Of a DNA stretch of 64,000 nucleotides, positions 11,301 to 20,400 are shown one piece after another. The notes below the pieces were generated by a model. The model had not been told where the DNA came from, searched no databases, and worked only from the letters and a program-made list of their open reading frames with translations. Source of the DNA: Prinia subflava (lineage: Eukaryota; Chordata; Aves; Passeriformes; Cisticolidae); assembly GCF_021018805.1 (NCBI RefSeq), contig NC_086247.1:144514378-144578377 (forward strand). The letters run 5' to 3'. Each line of letters begins with the position of its first letter. The first letter of the stretch is position 1. The translations under genes and the position numbers were made by a program.

Positions 11301-14300
11301 AAATACACAGTAGTTAATCCAGAAGAGTGAAAATCCAATTTAATATCTAATCTTCCATTAAGCAATCTTTTCTGTTTGCTATGTTATGCTATGAAAGTTA
11401 TGCTATGAAAATATGGAAGAGTGGGACTGGTTTTTTTGATAAATTATCATTTTTGTCCAACATTTCAACTCATTTCAAATAGGTAAGCACAAAACTTCAC
11501 TTCTAAAGGATATTGCACCTGCCATTCAAAGGAAACTGATGATGTGCAAGGATGCTGCCTCAGGAGAATCCAGCAGCACTGAAAGGTGGGTGTGCTGTGG
11601 GAAAGGAGCACGGAGCTCTCCTATCCCCTCTCTGCAATAATTGGCTCTGTTCTGTACTTACATAACACTGTTGGAGCATTCTGAGTGATTGATTGCAAGG
11701 TTTAAAATACTGGGGGGGAAGTGGGAGGTATTGAGCCCAGCACAGTATTAAATTTCCTGCCCTTATATCTGCTGTGATTGCAATCTTTACATATTTAGCT
11801 TTGGGCTTTTTTCATTTAATTTGAATGTGTTATCACTTGGTGCTGTATATTGCAGGATTCACTTCTGAAATCCAGGTCTGTTTGCAGCAGGGGTAGAACA
11901 GGGGAGGTAGTCCAGTTACTATTTCTTATTACTAGAAGATTTTTCTCCCACATTTTGGTACTGGGCATATGACTTCAAACCTATGCAGACAGTAAAAATT
12001 TAACTGAATATAACAATGACTTTGAGTATTTCCACAGGTGATTTTATTTTGCTCTGTTTGTTGGGAGGGATTTCAAGTGTCTTATCTGGTGTATCTTTTG
12101 TGAAGAATCTTTTGAAAGTGATTGGCTGCATTTTATGTAAAATCTGTTATCTCAGGCCTGTCTAGAGAATTGTGATGAGTGCTTTAGCCTTTAGTGTCTC
12201 AAACTTGTTTAAGTCCTAAAATTTATGAACATCTGATTTCTGCCTAGTTATCAAACTGCCCATGGAATAAAAAAAGTGTGCAAAGGAGACATTATAAGCA
12301 CAAGCACAGAATGTAAAGAAACCAGACTGAGGTTGTGGACATTAATCCAAAATTGCTGAGAAAGTTTGCAATGCACACAGAGGCCTAAACACGCAGAGGC
12401 CTTGCAGTCTTTCATTCTTCAAACTAGTGATCCTTACTTCTCAGTCAAACAATGGTTTAGAGTAGACAGGCTTTAAAATAAAAAAAACCAGCCCAAAGAC
12501 TCCCAAAGAAACCAGAAAGCCCATGGCATAGGGACCTCAGTGTAAAGGAGCTTCCTTTACTCTACAGTGTCTTGCACAGCTCTCCCAGCCTGGGCACACT
12601 TCCTCAGTGTGCTCCTCTCCTGGATCCCTGGCCTGAGGCACATTGTTCTCTGGCATTTTAGTGACCTGACATAGGCACTGATACCTGAGCTGTGCCCCCA
12701 TCCAGAGGAGGCTGCTCTGGGATCCACTGCCTGAAAGAGGCTGCAGGAGAGCTGCAGAGTTGCTTGGCTGTGAACAGAATGTCCTTTGGTCAGGACCTAG
12801 CTTAGAAACAAAATCGAACAAAAACTAACTAAATAAATAAATTACAAATAAACAAACCCCCATTCTTTTCCCCATGAAATTATTTTACAATGGGTTGCCA
12901 AGTGTCCTACTAGAATATTTTTTAAAATAATAATAATAATAATTGTCTGGAAAAGGAGAGCAGCAGGGTGTTGTGTTTCAGTTTGCACTTCTAATCCAGA
13001 CAGTAGAAAAAGCTGTGAAATTAAAGTGAATCTTAACATGATTAAATAAATAGGCACATTAAAGTGAATAATTGCTGCTACTTGAGAGCGCTACTGACTA
13101 TAAATTTCAGTGAGAACACAGATAATTGCTTTATGAGTCTGTATGATGGTCTCTGCCCAGTGAACTGGGACAAATCAACCTGCATGTTGGGGCAGATGAA
13201 GAGTTTAAGATGCTACACAGTGTTTTAATTTTGTGATATATGAGTGGCTACCTTTGTGTAATACCAGCCCAGGAGACATTTGCAGACAAAAGTCAAGGGT
13301 TAGGGATATGAATATAATCATGGGAAGATTTTTTTCTATGAATTGGAATTGTACTGTGATAAAATTCAGATGCTATCAGACAGCTTTGCAGAATTTGGGG
13401 AAGATCCATATTGGTAGTTATGTTGGGGAATTTTTTCTCTCCAGAAGGGTAAAATAATTGATGCTGGATAGAGGTTTGGAGGAAGTTCTGCAGTGATTAG
13501 GTTTTCCATGATGAATTAAAGTGTGTTTGCAGTCTCACAGCTAAGACAGAACGTCAGCCTAGGCTGGGCCTCTGGTGGCTTCTGATGTGCCATTTGTAGT
13601 GCTCTGCTGCTTGTGTGCTAATGTACAGCTAAAATGTGATTATACATGGTCCAAAGCATGCCCTATTGTTTGTAAACTATTTTATCATCCTACTCGCCTT
13701 ACCAAACACCAAATTCTAGTTATGGTATGCTCCAAGCTAGATCACTGCTCATTAATTTGAAGACAGCTCTAACACACAGCACTGTGCTGCTCCTTGCTAA
13801 AATACATTACTGGGTTTTAACTCATTCCTAATAATATTACTATTTTTTGCTTCTGAATGCATTATCTCCTAATAACTCCTTGAGGGAATATTTTATTCAA
13901 TACCCAGGTATACCAGGAAATGGTGACATTCTTTAATTTCCCAAGAGAACTGGCGTTCTGTGCCAGCATCTTAACTTCAGTCTTAGGAGTAATCTCTTAC
14001 ATATTAGCAATGAAAGAAAAAAGTAAAAAAGCTGTCTGGTGTGGTAATTAAGGTGCTGCCCTCATACAAGGAATTGTTGCACTAATTCAGAAGCAAAACT
14101 TTTCGCTGCAATTTACTCTTCCCTCTTCAGCTGAGTTAGTGGTTTTAGATGGTCCTGTGGGTCTGTGTTTTAAAAATGCTGTTGAGTGCATTCAAAAATT
14201 CTGGACAGCATACTGTGTAGTGAGAGAATTTCCTCAAGAGTAATGGCATACACATTAGTTTAGCTTATAAAATGCAAATATATATGCCTAAGAAAAAAAG

Positions 14301-15526
14301 GCAGCTAAAGCTGTCAATGCAGTCATTTGGAGGCTAGAGAAAAATGTCTCACGTTCTGTAAAACCTAATGTGCTATAGGATAATAACTTTTACTTAATAC
14401 TGTGTATTTACTTTGTTTATCATTTTGACATATGAGTATTAGAATTTAAATATAGCTAACGGCTGTACTCAAAGATATTTCTTTAGTATTATCATTTAGC
14501 TAGCTCCCAAATTCTTAACTGCACTCTCATTGCATCTGTAAATTATGGCTCTTGAATTGTTTTGGTCTATAACTCTGGGTATGATTTCTCTGCCTCCCTT
14601 TTAGGTTTAATCTTAAACTTTTAATCTTTAATCTTTTAAGTTCCTTAGAAAGGCACTGGGTAAAATGACTTCAGCTTTTTTGTTTGAGAGGAATGCAGTT
14701 ATTCCAACTGATGGCTTTTGGCCAATGTGCCAATGGTCCCACCTTACAAATTCATTGTTTTTCTAAGCCTTAAACTGTAACAAAATAAAATCTATACAAA
14801 GCAGCATTGTGCTTAAACCCACAGAATTAATTCTGTAGTACCTTGCCATACTACCTTATTTTGACACTGGAGTTTGATCCTGGCTTAAAGGCTGTGGCAC
14901 TGTAGAGGGAATTGTATGATTGGAGATTAGAGTCAGAATGAGACTAAGAGGAGTGTGAGGGCAGCTGCAGGAGGCAGCTGCTTACAAGGATCAGATAGAA
15001 AGCTCAGGCTTGGAAAAAAGTTGCCATGGGTGAGAATAAAAAATTATAAAAACTGAAGAGTGAGGGAGAAATGAAGAAAGTAAAAGAATGAAAAGTGGTC
15101 TTGGAATGAATTACCTGTAAAGGATTTCACTGTTTTGTTTGAACAAAAGAGTAACAATGCTGTGTAGAAAATAAATGGGTTCTTTAACTAGATGATGAAA
15201 TATTAGAAAATATGCTTGAATTGACATAGTAATTTAAACTGGTTTGCTGTTGGTTATTCTAGAGACAGAGATGATAAGAAGAAAAATGGGAAAGTTGAAA
15301 GAAAAAGAATCCAGCTATTTCAAAAGTAATTTGTAAAGGCATTTTAATAAACTAATATAGACTAACTGGTCAAAGAAATCATGTGGTAGCTGTACTCTGA
15401 AAATCAAATAGTTGAGGATTGATTTGGCATTTAGCATTTCTAATTCTGTTATGCATTGTTTTATGGCATTTCAGATTCCTGTATGAATCATCTCTGAAAA
15501 TTTTGGAGGAGTTTTTGAATCCTTGA
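2306..15526 (+). CDS. NCAPG2: NCAPG2 (condensin II subunit G2), C-terminal 12 exons; 5' part outside window
   Basis: CAP-G2 is the HEAT-repeat subunit of condensin II. It binds the kleisin CAP-H2 with CAP-D3 and the SMC2/SMC4 ATPases, and shapes and stiffens mitotic chromosomes in the nucleus. Twelve exons with AG/GT borders splice in frame into 479 codons and a TGA at 15524-15526. The product aligns along its whole length with the C-terminal part of human CAP-G2 (about 1143 residues) as I remember it. Examples are SFMPPAAIPTF near the start, YIEYLLTHPVNRGCLLS, CRLSIHLQHK, YLTVCKDVIMVGLG, VFQKILECVA, SDLPPLSSSLMAVIIKS and FLYESSLKILEEFLNP at the end. Introns run from 109 bp to 3.9 kb. The first ~660 residues must lie upstream of base 1. 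There are no frameshifts or internal stops, so the gene looks intact. One oddity is the loss of the threonine that docks PLK1 in human (exon 6113-6256). The neighbour downstream is PTPRN2, tandem as in human 7q36.3. Confidence 0.96.
2647..2800 (+). CDS. NCAPG2: NCAPG2 internal exon
   Basis: The exon is 154 nt, starts after TCTAAG and ends before GTGTGC. Its first base completes the serine codon. It then reads CGVVSRLRNFDSG, continues through LIDCLCRWGQVGHVLELACDWL and ends in PTK, in phase 0. The human counterpart has CGVISTLRS and LLDCLCSWGQVGHILELVDNWL. This is a HEAT-type amphipathic helix segment. The frame stays open into the intron, but the conservation stops at the donor. Confidence 0.95.
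2971..3144 (+). CDS. NCAPG2: NCAPG2 internal exon
   Basis: The exon is 174 nt (58 codons, phase 0 at both ends), starts after a TTCCCATTCAG acceptor and ends before GTAGTT. It encodes NTKASKRRVRIQ, then LAVDYIEYLLTHPVNRGCLLS, then a lysine/leucine-rich helix ending KTLSAAQ. Human has NTASKGRVQIHD and LALVYIEYLLTHPKNRECLLS at this place. Confidence 0.96.
3641..3751 (+). CDS. NCAPG2: NCAPG2 internal exon
   Basis: The exon is 111 nt (37 codons, phase 0 at both ends), starts after TATTGCAG and ends before GTATGG. It encodes GVLGSILKGTDSGGWNQATS and then LRAFSLFCRLSIHLQHK. The second half is nearly identical to human (PRAFGLHCRLSIHLQHK). The first half corresponds to a variable linker (LLQTPGGKPRGFSEAAA in human). 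Confidence 0.95.
3861..4004 (+). CDS. NCAPG2: NCAPG2 internal exon
   Basis: The exon is 144 nt (48 codons, phase 0). It follows a strong poly-T acceptor tract and ends before a weak donor (CCAG|GTTAGA). It encodes FSEEGEDYLSLLKETGAWIE, then an acidic stretch with DQEDG, ending SELIIQ. Human reads FCSEGKVYLSMLEDTGFWLE and ends YQQIIQ. The intron before it is only 109 bp. Confidence 0.95.
4005..4773 (+). other. NCAPG2 intron
   Basis: Unique AT-rich intron. Apart from short chance frames and a GTGTGTGTG run near 4407, nothing stands out. Confidence 0.7.
4774..4873 (+). CDS. NCAPG2: NCAPG2 internal exon
   Basis: The exon is 100 nt, starts after CTCTTGTAG in phase 0 and ends before GTACCC with one base left over (phase 1). 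It encodes GYLTVCKDVIMVGLGNLTFQ followed by AHLLEMALLIMQT. Human has TYLTVCKDVVMVGLGDHQFQ and ends GIMQT. It is one of the best conserved segments. Confidence 0.95.
5155..5339 (+). CDS. NCAPG2: NCAPG2 internal exon
   Basis: The exon is 185 nt, starts after TTTCTCCAG (two bases complete a GAG codon) and ends before GTAGCA in phase 0. It encodes ERGGFCAPVLLCALKEIIEA, continues through TEEVTNLLHTLQNVFQKILECVAHRL, and ends KEGIQ. Human has DSDEEVAMLLDTVQKVFQKMLECIARSF and EEGLR. The acidic, helical composition matches the family. Confidence 0.95.
5340..6112 (+). other. NCAPG2 intron
   Basis: Unique AT-rich intron with T-runs. No repeat family or extra exon recognised. Confidence 0.7.
6113..6256 (+). 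CDS. NCAPG2: NCAPG2 internal exon; carries the altered PLK1-docking site
   Basis: The exon is 144 nt (48 codons, phase 0), starts after GGTTTTAG and ends before GTAAAG. It encodes LIHSIQMPLGEFIHALQCWH, then HQGVFSIILTAIVAEINCVLQK. Human has LLYSVQRPLHEFITAVQSRH and HRGVLSTLIAGPVVEISHQLRK. In human the VLSTL stretch is reported, from memory, to be phosphorylated on its threonine and bound by the Polo-box domain of PLK1. Here the same place reads VFSII (6200-6214): the threonine is isoleucine (ATT at 6209-6211). Everything around it is conserved in register, so this is a substitution and not a misalignment. Confidence 0.95.
6564..6960 (+). mobile_element. Old solo LTR fragment, sense, in an NCAPG2 intron
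   Basis: It shares ordered blocks with the bird LTR family also seen, better preserved, at 16914-17410. These are GGCTGGGAAGGA near the 5' end, TTGCTGAGCAGTGCTTGCAG, a G-rich block with AGGGGGCACAGCTGAGAC, and GGGGACCCAAACTGATCAAG. The 3' half has decayed beyond recognition. There is no TATA box and no target-site duplication visible, so it is old. The open frame at 6472-6735 is a by-product. Confidence 0.65.
6961..8088 (+). other. NCAPG2 intron
   Basis: Mostly unique sequence, somewhat richer in GC up to 7620 (possibly further decayed LTR material) and AT-rich beyond. No conserved exon seen. Confidence 0.6.
8089..8192 (+). CDS. NCAPG2: NCAPG2 internal exon
   Basis: The exon is 104 nt, starts after a TTTTTTAG acceptor in phase 0 and ends before GTAAAT with two bases of an arginine codon. 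It encodes ASSEEELTMPKTVSDLPPLS and then SSLMAVIIKSVNVV. Human has EHLSDLPPFSRCLIGIIIKSSNVVR. The N-terminal part is a variable acidic linker. Confidence 0.94.
8193..11148 (+). other. NCAPG2 intron, 3.0 kb
   Basis: Unique AT-rich intron. Short frames at 9027-9302, 10241-10450 and 10868-11104 show no family features and are chance frames. The intron ends in a long poly-pyrimidine tract. Confidence 0.7.
11149..11246 (+). CDS. NCAPG2: NCAPG2 internal exon
   Basis: The exon is 98 nt. It follows a 25-base pyrimidine tract and TTAG, and ends before GTCAGT. It completes the arginine, then reads SILNELMKCILSEEMDGIFS and LTATVCIVVIIK with one base left over. Human has SFLDELKACVASNDIEGIVC and LTAAVHIILVINA. 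The final hydrophobic helix is conserved in character. Confidence 0.94.
11383..11410 (+). repeat. Exact 14-bp tandem duplication
   Basis: GTTATGCTATGAAA occurs twice back to back in the 236-bp intron between two NCAPG2 exons. This is typical replication slippage and has no evident effect on splice sites. Confidence 0.9.
11483..11585 (+). CDS. NCAPG2: NCAPG2 penultimate exon
   Basis: The exon is 103 nt, starts after CAAATAG and ends before GTGGGT. It completes a glycine and reads KHKTSLLKDIAPAIQRKLMM, then CKDAASGESSSTE. Human has GKHKSSKVREVAATVHRKLK in the same place. The exon itself begins GTAAGC, so the acceptor border AG|GTAAGC looks like a 5' splice site. Joined to the previous exon (AAAG|GTAAGC) it rebuilds a near-perfect donor at the mRNA junction. 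Confidence 0.94.
11586..15474 (+). other. NCAPG2 last intron, 3.9 kb
   Basis: Unique AT-rich sequence with an (AAT)n run near 12925-12945. No repeat family or extra exon recognised. Confidence 0.7.
15475..15526 (+). CDS. NCAPG2: NCAPG2 terminal coding exon
   Basis: The coding part is 52 nt after GGCATTTCAG. It completes the arginine and reads FLYESSLKILEEFLNP, then TGA. Human ends FLYESSSRTLGELLNS. The intron before it is 3.9 kb, the longest in the visible part of the gene. Confidence 0.94.
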
Positions 15527-15720
15527 CCATGCAGAAGCTTTTGTCGTGAAAATTGAGGGAAGATGTATTGCTTTTTACTTATTTTTTTACTTATTTTGTA
15601 CACTTGTGAATTGTTTAAGATTGCTTTCTGCTATTTTGTACATTTAAAGCAAGCAAAATGTATAAAAGTGTGTATAGAAATTATGTAATAGTAAAGATTT
15701 TTCACCAGCTGCAAAGGGGT
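15527..15720 (+). other. NCAPG2: NCAPG2 3' UTR (end not certain)
   Basis: This is AT-rich sequence downstream of the NCAPG2 stop, with U-rich runs (two TTTTTACTTATTT-like units near 15570-15595). No AATAAA hexamer is present in the first 250 bases. The best poly(A) signal candidates are the variants TATAAA (15661-15666, followed by GTGTGT-like sequence) and AGTAAA (15690-15695). The true cleavage site cannot be fixed from sequence alone. Confidence 0.5.
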
Positions 15721-15884
15721 TATTCTGCATAAAAAAGCCTTTTTGAGGAGAATGTAAATTCAATATTTTTATATCTTTGTTTTTGTAAAACAAATAATAA
15801 TTATATTATAGATACTCTTGGCACTGAGCTTGCAAGTAACCTCAGTCCCTGGGAGGACTAGAGCATATTCCTGGGGGTTATGGA

Positions 15885-16672
15885 CATGAATCTTATTTTG
15901 AGATATGTGAGGGTCAGAATGGTGATTGGAAATAGCCATCATGGCTTTACCAGGGGCAAGCTCTGCCTCACCAGCCTGATTTCCCTCCTTTTGTAGAAGT
16001 GAGAGAAACACAGCACGTCCTGTGTCCTGTCCTTGGCAAAAGCTTCCACACAGCCCTGCACAGTGTCCTTACTGGAGAGAGGTGGGATGGATGGGTAGAC
16101 TTGGGAGATGAGTGGGAAACTGGCTGAACTCTCAGAGTGGAAGAATAATCTGCTCAGGGGTGAGAGTGGCAGCCGTGGCACTGCTGAGGGCTGGCCCTGC
16201 TGCCAGCGCTGGTTGGTGGCAGGGAGAGCAGCAGCCCCAGACTGATGGCAGCTGGCAGCAGCTGGGAGCCACAGCTGCCACCCAGGGGCATCTGCTGGTG
16301 TTCAGCAGAGACCTGGACCCGATGGACAAATCCTGCACCACCCACACAGGCACCTGCCCGAGGGCAGCTTCCTGCTGCCTGCAGGGGGATAAAGGAAAGA
16401 CTTCCCCAGAGAGGAATGGAGGAGAATGTGAGGCTACAGAAACAGCTTGAGCAAGAGAACTTCTTGTTGGACGTGAAATACAATCATTGTGAGAGTGAAC
16501 TGGAACTGGAAGAGGTTGCTCAGAAAGCCTGTGGAGTGCCTGTCCCTGGAGATGTGCAGCACTGGGCTGACAAGGAGGGCTCTGACCTTCCATGGTGTCA
16601 CAGCTTTGGAGTTAGCCCTGTTGAGCAGGGGACTGGACCAGATTCTCCTCTGAGCTTCCTCATAACTTGAAA
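15885..16672 (+). mobile_element. Decayed CR1 LINE, sense (RT fragment plus 3' region)
   Basis: Around 15930-16010 the translation HHGFTRGKLCLTSLISLL matches the CR1 reverse-transcriptase motif usually read as QHGF-KGKSCLT-L. It is followed by stops, then a GC-rich 3' region ending ...GAGCAGGGGACTGGACCAGATTC, the start of a CR1 tail. The several overlapping frames on both strands (16112-16670) are shadows of this element. It lies 0.2 kb downstream of the likely NCAPG2 3' end. Confidence 0.65.
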
Positions 16673-16913
16673 ATTCAGGTGACTGAGTACCCAGAACATG
16701 TCTTAACTATTAAACATAGACTTGAGTAATATATAAATTGTTTTATATTAAGCTATTTTTAAAAATTATAGCTATTTTGGTAAGTTAGTAATAATGATGA
16801 AGATAATGCAGGCACTTATTTAATTTTCTTCATGCAGCCAGATGCTCTCCCAAGACTAATAGAATGCTGATTGCAGAGTTATTTTGCCTTAATGGAGATA
16901 CCTGTAAATGACC

Positions 16914-17410
16914 TGTCTGAGCTCATGGGGTGATTCAAGCACCACCCAGCTGCTCCCTCACTGCCTCCACCCCTTCGGACATCGGAGCAGGACTGAAAGG
17001 GTACAAGTCAAAAAGAAACAGTTGAATAATTAAGAAAAAATAAAAGTACTTTTTCAATTGTGAGAAGAAGAAATAAAAAAGAGAGGGAAATAAAACCACC
17101 TAGCCAGTCCGTGGGCAGTGCCCTTCCCACAGCCTGCCCACCAGTTTATTGCTGATCATGGTGCCATATGGTGTGAGACAACCCTGTGGTCACTGGGGGT
17201 CCCCTGTCCCAGCTGTGTCCCCTCCATGCTCCTGGTGCACTCCCAGCCTCCTTTGGGTTGGGATGAGAAGCAGAGAGGCCATGATGCTGTGTAAGGCCTG
17301 CTCAGCAATAGCTGAAACATCCCTGTGTTACCAGACCTGTCTCCAGCACAAATCCAAAATACAGCCCTGTACCGGCTACTGTGAAGGAATTTATCTCAGC
17401 CAGAACCACA
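16914..17410 (-). mobile_element. Solo LTR, antisense, about 497 bp
   Basis: Read on the minus strand it starts TGTGGTTCTGGCTGAGATAA. It then has GTACAGGGCTGTATTTTGGA, TTGCTGAGCAGGCC, GAGGGGACACAGCTGGGACA, a CACACCATATGGCACCATGA block and AATAAACTGGTGGGCAGGC. It ends in a decayed GGTGCTTGAATCACCCCATG. This is the order of a very common avian ERV LTR, which I recognise by pattern but will not name to subfamily. It is nearly full length, has no matching internal sequence, and shows no clear target-site duplication. Confidence 0.8.
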
Positions 17411-20400
17411 GCTCCTGAGGCTTTAGTTCTGACTGGTTTAGGAGATTTAATGGGAATCTCCAGAAAAGATTCAGCCACAGACCAAGGCCCATCTTGGACC
17501 TGAAGACCTGGACATGTTGCACTTGGTTTTCTACAATTAAGTGAAGTGATTCTCAGGGTGGGCCTGTGCAAATAGCTGTTGAGTCTCTAGTGTTACTGAG
17601 TGGCACTGACACGGAAGTTAACCAATCTGGCCAAATTAAGACAGGCTCTTCATTCTTGATTAAGCTTTGTGCAAAGCTCAAACCTCCCATCTGTCTAAAC
17701 AAACATCTACTCTGCTGGTTTTCCTTCTGTGGTAAGGTTTTTTTCAATATCTGCTGTCAGTGCAAACATCAGACCCATGCTTGACCTTGGTACATAAAAC
17801 TTCCCTACTGGATAAAAGCTCTTTTAGCTGCGATGTTGATATTAAAAAGCAATGCAGTTCTTAATAAACAACTGGCAAGTTTTGCAACAGGATAGACAGT
17901 GTGTGCATGGATTCATGAGCTCCAGATTTACATCATCCACAACAGTGGCCTGACCAAAGAAACTAATGCTGTCCCAGCAGGTAGCTGCAAACCTGCCAAC
18001 TGTTTATCTATCAACGTCTTTATAAAAACTGTGTTCTTTGGCCTTCATTCTTCTACATCTGTTAACAGGCAGGTGTTCTGGTAATGACCTTTTAAATCTT
18101 CTGATTATACAAATTACTCAATGAATATGTAAATAAGTTTCTTTTTTCTGCTTCTCAGTCTCGCAGTATTTGCTTATATCATTACATGAGAAAAGAATCC
18201 AAATTTACTGCCTTGTTTTTCCTCAGTGTATAATTTTGCTGTTTTTCATGGAATTCATGGTACAGATGCAGTAGTTGTGCCTGAAGGAAATAAAGGTCAT
18301 TCCATCAACATCAGAAATATGTGGATTTCCTTTGAAGAACTCAGAGGTGATACTGCTAGGAAGGGTAAAAAATTTAAAGATAAACCTTTCTCTTCTTGGT
18401 AGCTGGTACTCAAGTGGGTACTTAAGAGGGTTGAAATAATTTTCTGTTCATCCTGCAACTGGTGAACATATTTCAGCTTAATTTCTAGTCCGCTGCACTA
18501 AACTGCTATGAAAAAGCATTGGCTTTCTGCAACAAAAATAATGATGCTGGGATTCCTTGAGCCAAAGTCTGTGAGGGCTTTCTCCTTAGGCCTTTGTGGC
18601 AAATTTCACAGGAATATCAGAGGAGTTCTATGTTTCACTTGCTGTTCTCATTGCAAACTTTATTCTTGCAAAAATTTAAATATACATTTTCATTCTGTTT
18701 GGAAGATACAAATAAATAGAGATTTCTTAAGCTGTTATCTTTTTTAAACTCGTAAAACAGATTTGTTTCATCTTATTAATCAAAAGTGCTGTTGGGGAAG
18801 AGGTGTTGTTCTTTGGGTATGCTTGAAAACTTCCCTTAATCTTGAGACAGACTGTTTGAGATCTGTTCAGCTTTTTGAAGAAGTTGAACCTGATTTTGAT
18901 TATTAAAATTGCTTGGAAAATGAGCAAGAAAACACATCTGTAACACTCCTTTGGACAACTGGCAGGTGCTGGTGATGAAGAGCTGCCCGCAGAAGAAACA
19001 TTCTGGTCACAGTTGTACCTGTGAGTGCCATGTCTGGAGCTCTTCCCTTTGTGCATATGCATTCAGGATCAGTGAGACTGAAGAAAGCAGTAACTTTAAA
19101 CTACTTTCAGAAATCAATGTTGTTTGTAAGGACTTGGGCTCCTTTTGTAATGACAACATTCATTTGCTTTGGTGTCTGGATGGGAAACAAAGTCCAGCAT
19201 CTGCCACCTAACACAGCTCCAACTTGTGAGCTAAGGAAAAACCAGGAGACATCCTCAAGCTTCTTCCTTAGCAGATAAATGTCTTCAGGTATGGATCCAA
19301 GCATGCAAGCCTTCAGAATAGCTGGGGAAGTTTAAAGAAAAATCCACCTTGCACCTGTTGTTTACTCCATGAGAGCTGCAACTCACTTCGTATTTAAACT
19401 CCCACGTGCTGCTGCTCTCACCTCATGTGCTGAGGTCTTCTGACTTTCCAAGGAAATCAGACTGATTTTGACAAAACCTTTCACCTTACTTGGAAGATGC
19501 TTATTGAAGTACACTCCTGATAATGACTGTGATGTGAAACCATGACACACAGCAGTGAACTTCCATATTCTTTGCTGATCTGCTCCAGTGTCTTGCAAAC
19601 CAAGAGCATTGCAGAGTCCAGCCGTGCCTGTGCCAGGAGCCCCTGTTGTAGCAGCTGCCCATGTCCCAGAGAAGAGCATGGCTTAGTACTGGCACCTTGA
19701 CAAGCAGCTGGCCAGGGGCAGCTTTCAGGAACAGCTGAACTTTCCACAGGAGGCCAGCAGTTCTGCAGGTTCATTAAGCCCTTGCAATTAGGCACAGGTC
19801 TTGCCTCATCTACTCAGTGTAAGAATTCTTGGTCCTGGGCTCTGTGTGGCCGCTTGTGTGAGCATGACCTGAGGCATAGCCCCAGGCTTCCAGCAGTGCT
19901 GTAGCTTTGGCTTTCGTTTACTCAGCAGTCCCTGGGGGTTTTTCACTTGGTTAGGGTGTTCAGCATGGGTGTGGTTCTGGGTCTTCTCTAATCAGAGTCC
20001 TTTGTCTCTCTCCAGTTCCACATCATGGTTCTAGCAAAGCTGCAGAAATGTTTCACTGTGGCACTGAGGAAATTTCATTCTCTCTTGTATCTGTCACCAC
20101 TGTTTGAAAACAGTGTGGCAGTAGGAGTTCTGGTGCTTTTATTTTGTTACTGCTCATGACTCTAGTAAGCAGAAACTGTTACCAATCTTTTTCTCTCCGT
20201 CATTCTTTTCAACCAGAGGACCACCTTTTTCTTAGCAAAATAACTTGGTTCTCAAACACAACAATTGTTTATATCATTAAACAATTAATGTGCTTACATT
20301 ACTTAAGCCATCACTTTACTAGATTCTTCCAATGTAAAATTCTAATATTTTCTTTTATACTCTCTTGTCCAGTTTCAGATATATGTTCAAACTTCATTAG

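Noticed and set aside
16112..16670. Overlapping frames of 109-153 codons on both strands.
   Set aside because: They lie in a decayed CR1 and its GC-rich 3' region.
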